Of a stretch of DNA of 64,000 nucleotides, positions 11,234-21,639 are shown in pieces (the first letter of the stretch is position 1; every line of letters begins with the position of its first letter). The notes under the pieces are model-generated. The model had not been told where the DNA came from and made no database searches. It saw only the letters and a program-made list of their open reading frames with translations. The translations under genes were made by a program, and so were the position numbers. The DNA is taken from the NCBI GenBank assembly GCA_004135705.1, contig CM014270.1, positions 16,565,353 through 16,629,352 of the forward strand, read 5' to 3'. This stretch comes from Alloteropsis semialata. Its lineage: Eukaryota; Streptophyta; Magnoliopsida; Poales; Poaceae.

Positions 11234-13249
11234 TGAAAGGACCTTGATGTCTCCTAGAGGGGGTGAATAGGCGTTCCTGCAAATTACAAAAACATAAACC
11301 CAACTGGCAGCAGCAGAACCGATCAGACCGGTTCCTGAAACCGGTCAGACCGGTTTCCTCTCACAGCAGGTAAAAAAAATATGGACAAACCCCTCTAACA
11401 ATTCTAGCACAAACCACTTTTGGTGACAAGCTTTAATAGATGTTCCCAAGTGTATTTATGAAGCTCCTGCACGCAGTACAATACACCAAAGTAGAGATAT
11501 GCGGAATTACAAGTAAATGCTAGAATTGATAAATGTGAGAAAACGGAGACAGCACACAATGATTTGTTTACCGAAGTTCAGATTCACTGCTTGCACCAAG
11601 CAGCCACTAAGGCACAGTGAATCCTAGTCTCCGTAGAGGTGCTCACGAAGAGCCGGGTTGTCACCTAACCCTTTCCTCACCCAATCAACCACCAAGGAGT
11701 ATTGAGTTTACTTACTGATTTCCTCACCAAGAGGATGGCTAACACAAACTTCTGGGGCACAACTACATAAGAAATGTGTGCTCTACAGCGACGCCTAGCC
11801 TTCTAGGAGCAAAGCTCCAAGAGTAACAAATGCTTCATGAGTTACTCGACGCCACCACAAGTGCTCAAGGTAAGATTGTTCACTAAAGCTCGCACACAAG
11901 TCTCTCTCTCAACTCAACTCTAAGAATCTCACAAGGATGCTCAAATCTCACAAAAAGAAGTTGGGGAGAGCTCAACTAGCCTTAAGAAGGTGTTAGAAAC
12001 GCACAGAACCAGCAGCCCCTCAAAGAGGAGCTCTTGGGTATAAATACCCAACTCTAACAAAACTAGTCGTTATTCTGTCAGGCAAAACCCGTCAGACCAG
12101 TTTTCAAACTCAACTAGCCGTTAGATACTCAGAGGCCAGGAACCGGTCAGACCGGTTTTGGCCTGAAACTCCCACTAAAGTTAGTTTCTCTCGATTAGAC
12201 TCACATGGGTTAAACTTGAGCACTTTCAGTGAGTGTCTATCAACCAATATTGCATCCCTCTTGATAGTATGGTATACCTATACTCAAGACATATAAATAA
12301 ATTATATTTCAATCACTTGACCTTGTATATTGAGAATCATGCCAATACTTGAATATTATTCACTTGAGGGCTTTCAACATTGTCTATCATCTGAGCAGAT
12401 CAACCTTGAGCTAGTGACTTCGGATTTTCTACAACTTATGTTTGAGTTCACTTTAATCCTTAAGCCACTCCCTTTATCAACCATAACATATATATGCATT
12501 GCATTGCCTCCCTTGTCAAGACTTAGATATGATACTTCGAAACCCTCTGGATACTAGATACTTCACCTTAGCAATACGCATATGGTCATAAGTCATCACT
12601 TAACCAAAGTTTGCTTAGTCCCTCGCTCTAGTCATATCATTTTGTTTCTTCACCACTTACCCTTGCATCATCAAGTTTAGCTTTGCTTTGCCATTAAGTG
12701 AATTCCATTTGAAAGATTCTTCAAATGCTTGTTCTTGATTGATAAAGAATATCCCACACAATGCAAGCTTCCAATCATGAAGACCAATATGTAACACATA
12801 TGCTCATGTCCTTTTATCATATATACATGAAGTCTTGCAATATCATTTTCCTTTGTCAAACAAATCATCTCATAATCTTGGAGACCCACATAGCATATCC
12901 CCAAGTCATTGCTTCATCATTGCTTCTTTTGACTTGACATATGGGACACCCGGGTTGGACCTGGCTGAGCCGGGTCAGGCTCTCTGTCCTGAATTTAATT
13001 TCTCCTGGCTGACCTAGGTGCCACTTGGCTGAGCCAGGTTAGCTTCACTTTATCTTTTGTAATGAACATTATTTCTTCACACACTTGCTTGCTTGTATCA
13101 ATGAATAACCATATATCTTGATGAGCACATTAAATACAATAAATCATAAGAATAATCCCCTACTCATCATCTCAAGCAAACAAGTTAGTCCTTTAATCGT
13201 TTTGTCATCAAACTCACCAAAACCCACATGGGGCCTAGATGCACTTTCA
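11234..13249 (-). repeat. Complete 5' LTR of the Sirevirus-like element
   Basis: 2,016 bp bounded by TGAAAGG on the left and GCACTTTCA on the right. The right third matches 3676-4332. It contains ACCGGTCAGACCGGT motifs at 11316-11358 and 12139-12156. No coding content. Confidence 0.85.
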
Positions 13250-13614
13250 CATCGCCGCCCACCACTACCGCCGGCCGGCCAGCCCCCCGAAGCTCCCTCT
13301 AGGTCCGCCGGCCATGTAAGCCAACCAACCCCCAAACCTAAACCTTAATCCTAACCCTAACCCTAACCCTAACCCCACCACCTCCACCGCCGGCCGCGGC
13401 CAGCGGCGAGGTCGCCGCCGGCCGCCCCGCCCACAACCCACACATGGTCATCTTCCTTTCCCCTTTGTTACTTTCTTCCCTGTGATGTTACTTTGTTGTT
13501 GTCTCTGTTGTTACTTCTTGTGTTGAGTGTATGATGTAACAAATGGGGTCTCCAGTTAAGCAGCTCTCCATCTAAGAATTAGGTTTTGAGATTACATGGC
13601 GTGTGTGTGTGAGA
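13250..13614 (+). other. GC-rich gene-like fragment with telomere-like repeats
   Basis: A CG-rich block (13250-13440) follows directly after the LTR. It contains about four CCCTAA units at 13348-13377, a common grass leader or intron motif rather than the plant telomere unit CCCTAAA. An AT-rich segment resembling an intron follows. It may be a truncated gene start or a transposon-captured exon; no protein family is recognisable. Confidence 0.4.
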
Positions 13615-13619
13615 TTGTA

Positions 13620-15350
13620 ACATTATATCATATAACAGGTGGCATGCGGACGACATAGTATTGAGACGGTGGTGGTATATGCAGCACTTACATTTGTGGA
13701 CAATTTATTTATTTGATATCTGGCATTCTCAAAAGTATGCTTCTTGACCAGTGGCTTGGATATGAGATCATTGTGGAACATGCGTCGTTGGGGTTAGTGC
13801 CTATGCGATAGTAGTTTTGGGCATAGATACACGTCATTTATTCGGGCTACTGCTGCCATTGAGATCAGTCACTCCGAGCAGTATATGCTTTTAGATCATT
13901 GGCCTAATGAACTATCCTTGTATACTTTCAGTCATGCATGGTTGAGAGACACATGGGAAAGGATGTTCGCAATCAACTTTTCAATCCTTTACTGCATTGC
14001 AATATTTGCATGACTCTAGAACAGATCAAACATGGTAAGTGGGTTGTGACAAACGAAGAGAGCTTACATATCAAGCGCTCTCCCCTTTGGGGCAACAACA
14101 GGTGTTAGCGGTGATGGAAATGTTTTGTGGCCACATGTCATGTACATGTGTATGAGATTAGTATCCAAGTTGGCCTGTGGCGTATTTATATGGTGGTTGT
14201 TTGCAACTAGATGTACACAATTTGTTTTTGCAAGATAGCTGCCTTTTGGTGATGTGTACTTTTCAATGAGTGGCCTGAATACGAGATAATTGTAGAACAT
14301 GCATCATTGGAGGTAGTGCTTAAGCGGAAGTAGTTTCTGGCACAGATACATATAATTTATTAGGGTTACAAACTTGGTGATATCTGCCATTCCGCATGGT
14401 ATATGCTTTTAGATCATTGGCCTAATACAACGTCATCGTATACTTTCCTAGTCATGCCTGGTCAATAATACTTGTGGTATATGAGGCATATGGGGAAGGA
14501 TGCGCTCAACTTTTCATTCCTTCAATCCATTGCAATATTTGCATGACTCTAAATAGAACAAACAAAGCAAGTGAGTTGTGACAAACAAAGAGAGCTTGCA
14601 TGTGAAGGGCTCACCTTGGGAGCAACAACAGTTGTGCATAAGATTATCATATCAAGGTTGGCTTGCGGCATAGTATTTAGACGGTGGTTGCTTGCAACAC
14701 GGATGTACACAATTTATTTTTGTGATATCTTCGTTTTGGCGATGTGAGATTTTTGATGAGTGGTCTAGATATGAGAACATTATCGAACATGTGTCACTGG
14801 AGTTAGCCTAGGCGGTTGTAGTTTTTGGCATAGATACACATAATTTATTTAGGTGACATGATATCTGCCATTCGGTGATAAGCAAAGTTGGCTTGGGACA
14901 TAGTATTTAGACGGGGTTGGTTGCAACATGGATGCACCGAATTTAATTTTGCGATATCTACCTTTCGGCGATGTGTGCTTTTCGATGAGTGGTCTATATA
15001 TGAGATCATTGTGGAACATGTGTTACTGGAGTTAGCAGTGCCTAGTCGGTTTGTAGTTTTCGTCACGGATAGACATAATTAATTTAGGTGACATGATATC
15101 TGCCATTTGCTGATAAGAAAAGTTGGCCTGCGACATAGTATTTAGACGGTGGTTGGTTGCGACACGGATATACATAATTTAATTTTGCGATATCTGCCTT
15201 TCGGCGATGTGTGTTTTTCGATGAGTTGTCGAGATATGATACCATTGTGGAACATGTGTCACTGGAGTTAGTGGTGCCTAGGCGTTGTAGTTTTCGGCAC
15301 GGATACACATAATTTATTTAGGTGCATGGTACCTGCCATTCGGTGATAAG
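13620..15350 (+). repeat. Tandem repeat array upstream of F-box gene 1
   Basis: At least five diverged copies of one sequence lie head to tail. The last three are about 232 bp each (about 14655-14885, 14886-15118 and 15119-15348). Shared landmarks in order: CATAGTATTTAGACGGTGG, ACACAATTTATTTTTG, GATATCTGCC, GATGAGTGG, GATATGAGATCATTGTGGAA, GGCATAGATACACATAATTT and GCCATTCGGTGATAAG. The two outer copies (from about 13630 and 14166) carry an extra ~250-bp insert that ends in GGAGCAACAACAG. The same family occurs in reverse orientation around F-box gene 2. Confidence 0.8.
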
Positions 15351-15360
15351 AGACAAACAC

Positions 15361-15368
15361 TATAAAAG
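15361..15368 (+). promoter_or_regulatory. TATA box of F-box gene 1
   Basis: TATAAAAG lies 74 bp before the first ATG at 15435. The paralog on the minus strand has a similar TATA at 28709-28702, about 85 bp before its ATG. Confidence 0.6.
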
Positions 15369-15434
15369 ATTAGGCACCCAGGGTGAAAAATAAGAACCAG
15401 AAGCACTGTGCTACCAACAAAGCCTTCCAAAGCG

Positions 15435-16667
15435 ATGATGCTTTCCCCACCATTTGCGGAGGATGATTCCTCTGCTTCCAAGGTGCTCAACAATGATGAT
15501 CTTCTTGGTGAGATCCTTCGCCGCCTCCACTGCACCACCTGCTTTGTTTCTGCTGCACTCACAAGCAGGGGCTGGCTAGGCAACGCCTCTGAGGAAGCAA
15601 CCATCCACAGCTTCCGCTCAAGGCAGTCACCTCACCTACTTGGGATCTACATCTTGAGTGATGGCTTTTTGAACCCAGAGTTCGTGCCACTACCTGACGC
15701 CTCAAGGCCGGAGCTCGCAACTGCACTCCATCATGGTAACTTTCGCTTCGATGACATGGATACATTCGATTTGAGCATTTGGGATTGCCGCAACGACCGT
15801 GTGCTCTGCGGATTGAGCAAACCCTTCAACGCCGTCTTTGTCCCTATTGTGCGGAAACCACTACGGAGCTCTAGAGAGGACATGGACGTGCTCCCACCGC
15901 AGCTGCCCACCACTTGGCTGATTTACCCTCACGCCATGCTTCTCCCTGAGGACGACGATGACGACTCCTCATGCTACCGCATTGACATCAAGAATCAGGA
16001 CAAGATTGTCTGTGCACAGGTATTTGCCTTGCAAGCCAACTCCTCGACTCTCCACTGCTTCGCCTCTGCTAATCTCGCTAGGCCGCCAAAGAAAATCCTC
16101 AAGATGACTCTGCTCATGGGCGGCAAGATTTACATGCTGACCACGGGTGGATACATCCTTGCACTGGACCTATCTAGCCATAGATTCTTCGTCATCGATC
16201 TCCCTGAAGGCGTGGAATTTGTTGACCCTGGGAACCTTGCCTTTTGTCGGGGAGATGGCTCTGCTCTCTACCTCATCCATGTGAAGGAAGACAAGCTCAC
16301 CGTCTGGCTCCAGAGGATGAACGATGGCCACGACGATGCTGGAAGCAGTGCCGGCGAGTGGGTACGCAAGGACACCATTCTCCTGCATGAGACATGTGGG
16401 CATCTCGTAGAGGACGGTCGGGAACCGGCAGAGGAGTATGAAGAGGAGGAGGTGGAAGAGGAGGAAGAGCAGGAGGAGGTGGAAGAGGAGGAAGGCGTTG
16501 TGTCAGTGGTCGGCGTCGGGGACAACGCCGAGTTCGTGTTCTTGGAGTTCCAAGAAACATGCGTCGTCGTGTACATGCATCTCAAGAGCAGAGAGGTGAA
16601 GGTGGTGTACCGGAGGCACCGGGACGACGATTTCGCTATTCGTGTTCTTCCGTTCATGATGGTCTAG
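15435..16667 (+). CDS. F-box protein (grass-expanded family), copy 1
   Basis: Single-exon gene of 410 residues. An N-terminal F-box-like segment lies at about residues 17-60 (core LLGEILRRLHC, then AALTSRGWL), followed by a long C-terminal region like that of the large grass F-box family, with repeated IWDCRNDRVL, GKIYMLTTGGYILALDL and DNAEFVFLEF blocks. F-box proteins bind SKP1 and recruit substrates to SCF ubiquitin ligases; the substrate is unknown. I chose ATG 15435, the first of two adjacent ATGs, because it lines up with the paralog start and lies just downstream of a TATA box. An almost pure Glu run at about residues 332-354 is absent from the paralog. Relative to the paralog the stop is a TGG-to-TAG change, removing about 27 C-terminal residues. 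Confidence 0.85.
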   Translation: MMLSPPFAEDDSSASKVLNNDDLLGEILRRLHCTTCFVSAALTSRGWLGNASEEATIHSFRSRQSPHLLGIYILSDGFLNPEFVPLPDASRPELATALHHGNFRFDDMDTFDLSIWDCRNDRVLCGLSKPFNAVFVPIVRKPLRSSREDMDVLPPQLPTTWLIYPHAMLLPEDDDDDSSCYRIDIKNQDKIVCAQVFALQANSSTLHCFASANLARPPKKILKMTLLMGGKIYMLTTGGYILALDLSSHRFFVIDLPEGVEFVDPGNLAFCRGDGSALYLIHVKEDKLTVWLQRMNDGHDDAGSSAGEWVRKDTILLHETCGHLVEDGREPAEEYEEEEVEEEEEQEEVEEEEGVVSVVGVGDNAEFVFLEFQETCVVVYMHLKSREVKVVYRRHRDDDFAIRVLPFMMV

Positions 16668-16984
16668 CCTCTCGTTCTCCCAAGCAAGAACAAGATGCAG
16701 ATGAAGGTGGAGGACTGCATCAAAGAGTAGCCACCCCAATTGAATAATGTTTGTGACTTGGCTCCGTTCTTTAGTTTATGTTTACTTGTTTTAAACTGAA
16801 TAAACTAGTTTCTAGATTCAGGATGCAGAAATCGAGCCTCGGGCACTGTGAGATTTCTGTTGTTCTCAACTATGAACAGCACCAGCTTTGCTTTAATTAT
16901 TTTGGATATTCTTAAGACTTCAGTCTTCAGATGCTCAATTTAAATGCTATATTTTTTTCTGTCGATTAAAAGTTAATTTTTTTT
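16668..16984. other. F-box gene 1 downstream region
   Basis: About 80 bp still resemble the 3' coding part of the paralog (the codons for GLHQ are recognisable around 16713). The rest is AT-rich 3' flanking sequence without features. Confidence 0.5.
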
Positions 16985-16996
16985 TCGCGCCGGCAC

Positions 16997-17394
16997 GCGC
17001 TGCTCATACGCCGGGATGTCGCTGGCCACCCGTCGTGCGCCGCCGCGAACCGGCCCCTCCCTTGGAAGCGCGTCCAAGACCGGGCCTTGTCGTATCTGCA
17101 CCACAAACCGAGGCAGAGCCGTTACCGGACCTAGAGCTGCCGCCTCGACGCGCGGGCCTGCACAGCTGGCAGAGCCGCAAGCCGACGCCGCGCAGGCCCC
17201 GCGCCCTAGCGCGGACCACGGGAACAGCATGCCGCCAAAGACGGGGCAGATGCTGGCGTTCACGCAGAGCCGCAGACAAGGATGATGAGGATGACGTGGG
17301 GTATTGTTATCCTCGTGCGGCGTAGACGAGGAAGCCGGTGCCGCCGATGCTCACCATGTTGATGAACGCGGCAGGAGCAGCCGAAGCCGACCAT
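16997..17394 (-). pseudogene. RING-H2 (ATL-type) pseudogene, RING half missing
   Basis: Read on the minus strand it matches the membrane and linker parts of the intact gene at 20997-21635. Shared blocks are FPWSALGR, ALPRFVVQ (ALPQFVAQ in the paralog), REGPVRGGA and DIPAYEQR. A start-like ATG lies at 17394. Homology stops at about 16997, before the RING cysteines, where AT-rich sequence downstream of F-box gene 1 begins. Frames also shift in the N-terminal part. It is a truncated relic. Confidence 0.75.
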
Positions 17395-17409
17395 GGCGGC
17401 GGCTCGCCT

Positions 17410-17858
17410 TGGGCCTGCGATGAGCCGATGTTTGGCTCGTGAATTAGATGCTTACCTTGCAATATTAAAGACGACTGAATTTTGTGGGTCGCTCAAGAAA
17501 AAACGGCGAAAGACAGATCTCGGTTGAAACATGTCTGATTTTGCCAAAAACCAGTAGTTATCAGTCATCACGAAATGTTCCTAAACGATTTTTTCTTCTA
17601 GTACGTAGTAGAAAGCAACGATCCAAAGCAAATAATGAATTCTGTTTTTGTCGTTCCTTAAGGACGAAGGAAGATAGCTTCGATACGGTATGCATACATG
17701 ATGCTGAGCAGCCAATTTTCTAATCAGCCGAACGATTGTGTTCCTGGATGTCCTCCTCCCCGGTTTCGGCAAGAGCTTTGGTGAGTTAAGATTTGAGGTT
17801 CGAAGTTGGGCCTTGGGTTATGATAAAGATTCTAAAGCCGTGTTTGGATCCAGGGCAT
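17410..17858. other. Intergenic, no recognisable gene
   Basis: Open frames here are short and have no domain. No clear transposon ends. Confidence 0.4.
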
Positions 17859-17866
17859 ATTGTGAA

Positions 17867-18326
17867 CATGGTTGTCAGTATCCCGATACGTATCAGATAC
17901 TACGATCCTACCCAGACCAAATGATACCGATCCCATCTAGTATCTTGATTTTCATAGTATCCCGATACTACAGAAAGGTTCCACACAATCCTACATGAAA
18001 TCTTATAGTATCCCGATACTACGATTTTACGATACCACATAATAATTAATATAAATGATTTTAAAATAATTTAATGGTGATAAAATATTATTTGAGATAA
18101 GATGTGTGAATATAATGTCAATTAGAGCACTTAAGTTTGCAAACAAACAATTTAGTTAATCAATATAGACATTATTCACTTCGATCTATATAATATATTA
18201 CAAATCTTATATAAAATATGTATTATACATAATCCAATAGTATCCCAATACTACGATACGATTCTACGATTCGATACTGTCGGGCAAAAAACGATATTAC
18301 CTAGTATCCCGATACTGACAACCTTG
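17867..18326. mobile_element. hAT-like non-autonomous element (460 bp) with 8-bp target duplication
   Basis: The left end starts CATGGTTGTCAGTATC and the right end, reverse-complemented, starts CAAGGTTGTCAGTATC. Both flanks are the identical 8-mer ATTGTGAA (17859-17866 and 18327-18334). The interior is AT-rich and has repeated GTATCCCGATAC, itself nearly palindromic, close to each end. 8-bp duplications and CA-starting termini fit hAT elements. Confidence 0.8.
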
Positions 18327-18379
18327 ATTGTGAAAGCTGGTTTTTGATTTAATGGGATTGTGTAAGCTGGATAGTAAAA

Positions 18380-19345
18380 GCTAGTTTGTTTGGATTCTCA
18401 CAGCTTTTAATATGCAAAAGAAACAGAAAAAAAAGGCTTAAGTTGACCGAATTGGATAAAAACCCACAGAGTTTCTACACGCCGGATGATCCAGCGATGG
18501 AATATTCCATCAACAGAGTATTGTCCAACAGCTACGCGTGTAGGAAAGATTTGGCAGTGGAATCTTCTACACGGCGTAAGACAGTGTTGCATGGCGGAGT
18601 TTTGAGCAATGGCTAGTACAAGGTTTTGGGCTATATATTCTACTTCCATTTGACATTTCAAGGTGTTGGAGTCCATGAGAAGTTCATCTACATCCACAAC
18701 CACAACCACAAGATATCCAAGCCACCTAAGTGCACAGTTAATCATCCAAAGACAAGTAGTGCGTATGGTTTTTTGAGTGAACCACCCTTTAATCTTGGTG
18801 AGCTGGCCCCTTAGACCATTGGTGATTCGCCGACAAGTCTTCGACCCTTCGGTTTGGTGTGGAGCGGCGTTGATGGCTTTATGCGGGGACAAAAAGACCC
18901 CCTCCTTGGTGGAGAAGCTTTATAGTAAATGCGTCATCACGATCTTCAGAAGAGCAAGTTGATGAGAGCCTTGTCTTCGTGGCTAGCTCATCATCCTTGT
19001 TGAGGAGCTTTTGTGGCGAGCTCAAGACTTTCACTAGGAACTAGGAAGTGATTCGAAGTGCATCCTTTGTGGAGCTCCAGCGTGGAGTAGGCTTGACGTA
19101 GTGCTAACGGAACCATGAGATAAAAAATATTGGCGCCAAGTTTGCATCCTTCTGATGACCCACTCATTTTCGTTTCCGCAATTCATACTTGCAATATGCG
19201 TGCCTTTATTATTTTATAGAGTAGTATAAAACTCTTTATGGGTGGATGCAAACACTAGGAAAACCATAATTGCATATTAAGATATAATGTTTTAGTTTAC
19301 ATTTGTGCAATTAGTTGAAAAATAGAGCTAAGGTTTAAACTTGCC
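18380..19345 (+). repeat. Decayed LTR-type repeat, copy 1 (paired with 30830-32060)
   Basis: It shares a long collinear series of blocks with 30830-32060 in the same orientation: the CTACACGCC-GATGATC region, a stretch about shifting and fanning codes GTGTGGAGCG, GGTGACCC/AAGACCCC, GTGGAGTAGGCTT, GCCAAGTTTGCATCCTTCT, AAACTCTTTATGGGT and GTGCAATTAGT. The style resembles LTR sequence of a grass gypsy-type element, but no LTR border pair is visible, so family assignment is open. Confidence 0.5.
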
Positions 19346-19558
19346 TAATTCACTCTGTCCTTCTCATAGGATAATATGAGCACAGAGTCCTTTCAGAGGA
19401 GGAGAGAAATTGTATGCTCCCTGGGCGGCAGTGAAGCAAGCTGATCCAATACGTAATATTGTGAAGTGAGTTTCTGAACTCCAACTCCGTGGAACAGTAT
19501 TTATGAACTCGATCTACTTCGACATTTGAACTCACAACCAAACTTCCTACCCAAACTT

Positions 19559-20704
19559 TACTACTACGGAAACCGTCTATATTCCCGGTTGGGAACGGGC
19601 TTTAGTCCCGATTTCCCAATCGGGACTACGGCATCGAACCTTTAGTTCTGGGTATTTACCCAGTACTAAAAGTGTTCTTTAGTCCCGGTTGGTATCATCA
19701 ACCGGGACAAAACACTTTCAAAAAATAAATAAAAAAAGTGCACACTGCCGCATGACCTGACTACTCGGCTTTTCCACTAGCTCCGCTTCGAGCTCCAACT
19801 TCACCAAAGAAATAGAATCAAATCTACAAAAAAAATAACACTTCACAATTTATTGAAACATGAAACATACTCATCTCACATCGATCACACAACCAATCAA
19901 TTGGCACAAATTTAGTTCATAGCACTTCAGGTTAATCAGATTCATACTACTACAATAGGATTCACAAGCACAGTCGCATTCACAAACAAATCAACACATC
20001 ACTCACAAATGAATTTGCAAAAATATCAAAATACATAGACGAATGGCAATTCCTGGACCTCACCGGCCACGCACCGCTGCGGCGCACCAGACGGCCGCCT
20101 GCTCGCGCGGCGACAACCCGCCTGCGCAGCCCTAGGCCGGCCCGGCCTGTGCCCACGACGATGGCAGCCCCTGGCCCGGCCCCACCTACGCCCGCGACGG
20201 CGGCAATCTCCGGCTCGGGCCCACCTGCGCCCGCAGCAACGGCGGCATCCACGCCCGTGTGGCGGCACCAACCCCTCTCCCCCCACCCCTGCTTAGCGTC
20301 GCCTGAGAGAGAGAGGGGAGATAACGGTAGAGGGAGGGAGATAGAAGAAGACAAGGCATGAGTGGAGGATATTATAAGAGAAAGATGGAGGTATCGGACA
20401 GTTAGAAAAATTCGTGGACTGGTTTTTTTCCCGGTGAGTGAGTTCCAACGGGAACAAAGGTACTATGTTTGTCTTGGGTGAAGCCAACACTTGGGACTTA
20501 AACGTACCCTACTAATTAGTCCTGGGCGGTGGCTTCACCCGGGACTAATAGGTGACTTTTAATCCCAGATAGAGCTACCATCCGGGACTAAAGGTCTCTC
20601 GTGGCAACTAGCCATTGGACCCAGGACTAATGTCTCACATTAGTCCCATGTCCAAATCTGGCTGGGACTAATGTCCCGAACCGAAAGTGGTTTTTGTAGT
20701 AGTG
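19559..20704. mobile_element. Non-autonomous CACTA element (1.15 kb) with 3-bp target duplication
   Basis: The right end, reverse-complemented, reads CACTACTACAAAAACC. The left end reads TACTACTACGGAAACC, with the first C mutated to T. Target duplicates CTT flank it (19556-19558 and 20705-20707). Subterminal inverted repeats of TTTAGTCCCGGTTGG type, common in grass CACTA miniatures, occur near both ends. The GC-rich centre (20040-20350) has long open frames on both strands with low-complexity Ala/Gly/Arg composition; this could be captured host sequence, but nothing is recognisable. Confidence 0.85.
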
Positions 20705-20996
20705 CTTACAACTAAGCCAAATTCACCTTTGGAACAAAACTAAAAATAAATATGGGATCGTTCTAAAAATTTTATCAATCTTTTATCTTTGGAACAAACG
20801 TATCTCTCTTCTTCTATACCAATTTTTTCTTTACAGTTGCCTATTCAGAACAAAGCACTAAAACTGCACATGTCGCAGGTCGCCATAGTAAATTACCAGT
20901 TTATGTGACCAGTAAAGAAAATATGCTTGAGATTTCAATTGTGTCGACGTCTCATCTCATCTTCCTGAAACGAGATGAATGTCAAGCTGAAGAGCT

Positions 20997-21635
20997 TCAT
21001 ACTACTTGATCTGGCAGCAGAGCGAACACGGTGCAGCGGCAGACTGGGCAAGTGAAATGGTCGCGCAGCCACAGGTCAATGCACTCCTGGTGGAACATGT
21101 GCAGGCACACCGGCAGCCGCTTTACCATCTGCCCTTTCTCCACTCTGCCGAGGCAAACCGCGCAGTCCGACGCGCCGTCGGCTCGCGCCTCGTCCGGATG
21201 CTCGTACGCCGGGATGCCGGCAGCGGTGGCACTGGCACCCACCGGCGCTCCGCCGCGCACCGGCGGCTCCCGCGTAAGCACGCTGATGCTATAGCCGTGG
21301 CTCTGCGCCACAAACTGCGGCAAGGCACCTGCGGCGTCGCTCGGGCGCCGCCGCGCGCACCTCGACGGCAGGCAGAGCAGCCAGCGGGCGGCGCTGAGGG
21401 GCGGCTCCAGGCACCGCCCCAGCGCGGACCACGGGAAGAGCGAGCCGCAGAAGGCGGGGTAGACGGCGGCGTTGACGGCGAGCCAGAAGACGAGGAAGAC
21501 GGAGAGGACGACGACGCCGCCCGTGCCGTGGGGCGTCCGCGCGAGCTTCACGAGCCCGAAGACGAGGAAGGCCGTCCCGCCGACGCTCACCGTGTTGGCG
21601 ATGATCAGCCCGTACACGCGGAAGCAGCAGTCCAT
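20997..21635 (-). CDS. RING-H2 finger membrane E3 ligase, clade A copy 1
   Basis: Single-exon gene, 212 residues from ATG 21635; an upstream GTG in frame is ignored because both clade A paralogs begin at the matching MDCC. Two membrane segments (residues ~9-31 and ~40-62), then a linker and a C-terminal C3H2C3 RING: C158, C161, C177, H179, H182, C185, C196 and C199, with the usual x2, x15, x1, x2, x2, x10, x2 spacing and a Trp (W189) for E2 contact. ATL-type proteins with this layout are membrane-anchored E3 ubiquitin ligases, often linked to defence or stress responses in plants; that role is family knowledge, not visible here. It is the intact relative of the relics at 16997 and 32368. Confidence 0.85.
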   Translation of the reverse strand: MDCCFRVYGLIIANTVSVGGTAFLVFGLVKLARTPHGTGGVVVLSVFLVFWLAVNAAVYPAFCGSLFPWSALGRCLEPPLSAARWLLCLPSRCARRRPSDAAGALPQFVAQSHGYSISVLTREPPVRGGAPVGASATAAGIPAYEHPDEARADGASDCAVCLGRVEKGQMVKRLPVCLHMFHQECIDLWLRDHFTCPVCRCTVFALLPDQVV

Positions 21636-21639
21636 GGCT

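Larger units (their letters stand above)
3676..13249 (-). mobile_element. Sirevirus-like LTR retrotransposon, pol-less
   Basis: Read on the minus strand: 5' LTR 13249-11234, primer-binding site 11231-11220, gag-like ORF 11182-9314, a second ORF region 6868-5002, several polypurine tracts, and the 3' LTR from 4332. The LTRs begin TGAAAG and end CTTTCA. Features that match the Sirevirus branch of Ty1-copia are the TGGTATCAGAGC primer site two bases from the LTR, repeated AGGGGGAG tracts near the 3' LTR, and a gag with several CCHC knuckles. No protease, integrase, reverse transcriptase or RNase H motif appears between gag and the 3' LTR, so it is a non-autonomous or internally replaced copy. 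Its left LTR is cut by the CACTA element. Confidence 0.85.

Noticed and set aside
13348..13377. Interstitial telomere
   Set aside because: Only about four units and of CCCTAA, not the plant CCCTAAA type; better explained as a leader-type motif.
16268..16657. Ser/Thr- or Pro-rich antisense frames in F-box gene 1
   Set aside because: They are complements of the poly-Glu codons and neighbouring coding sequence.
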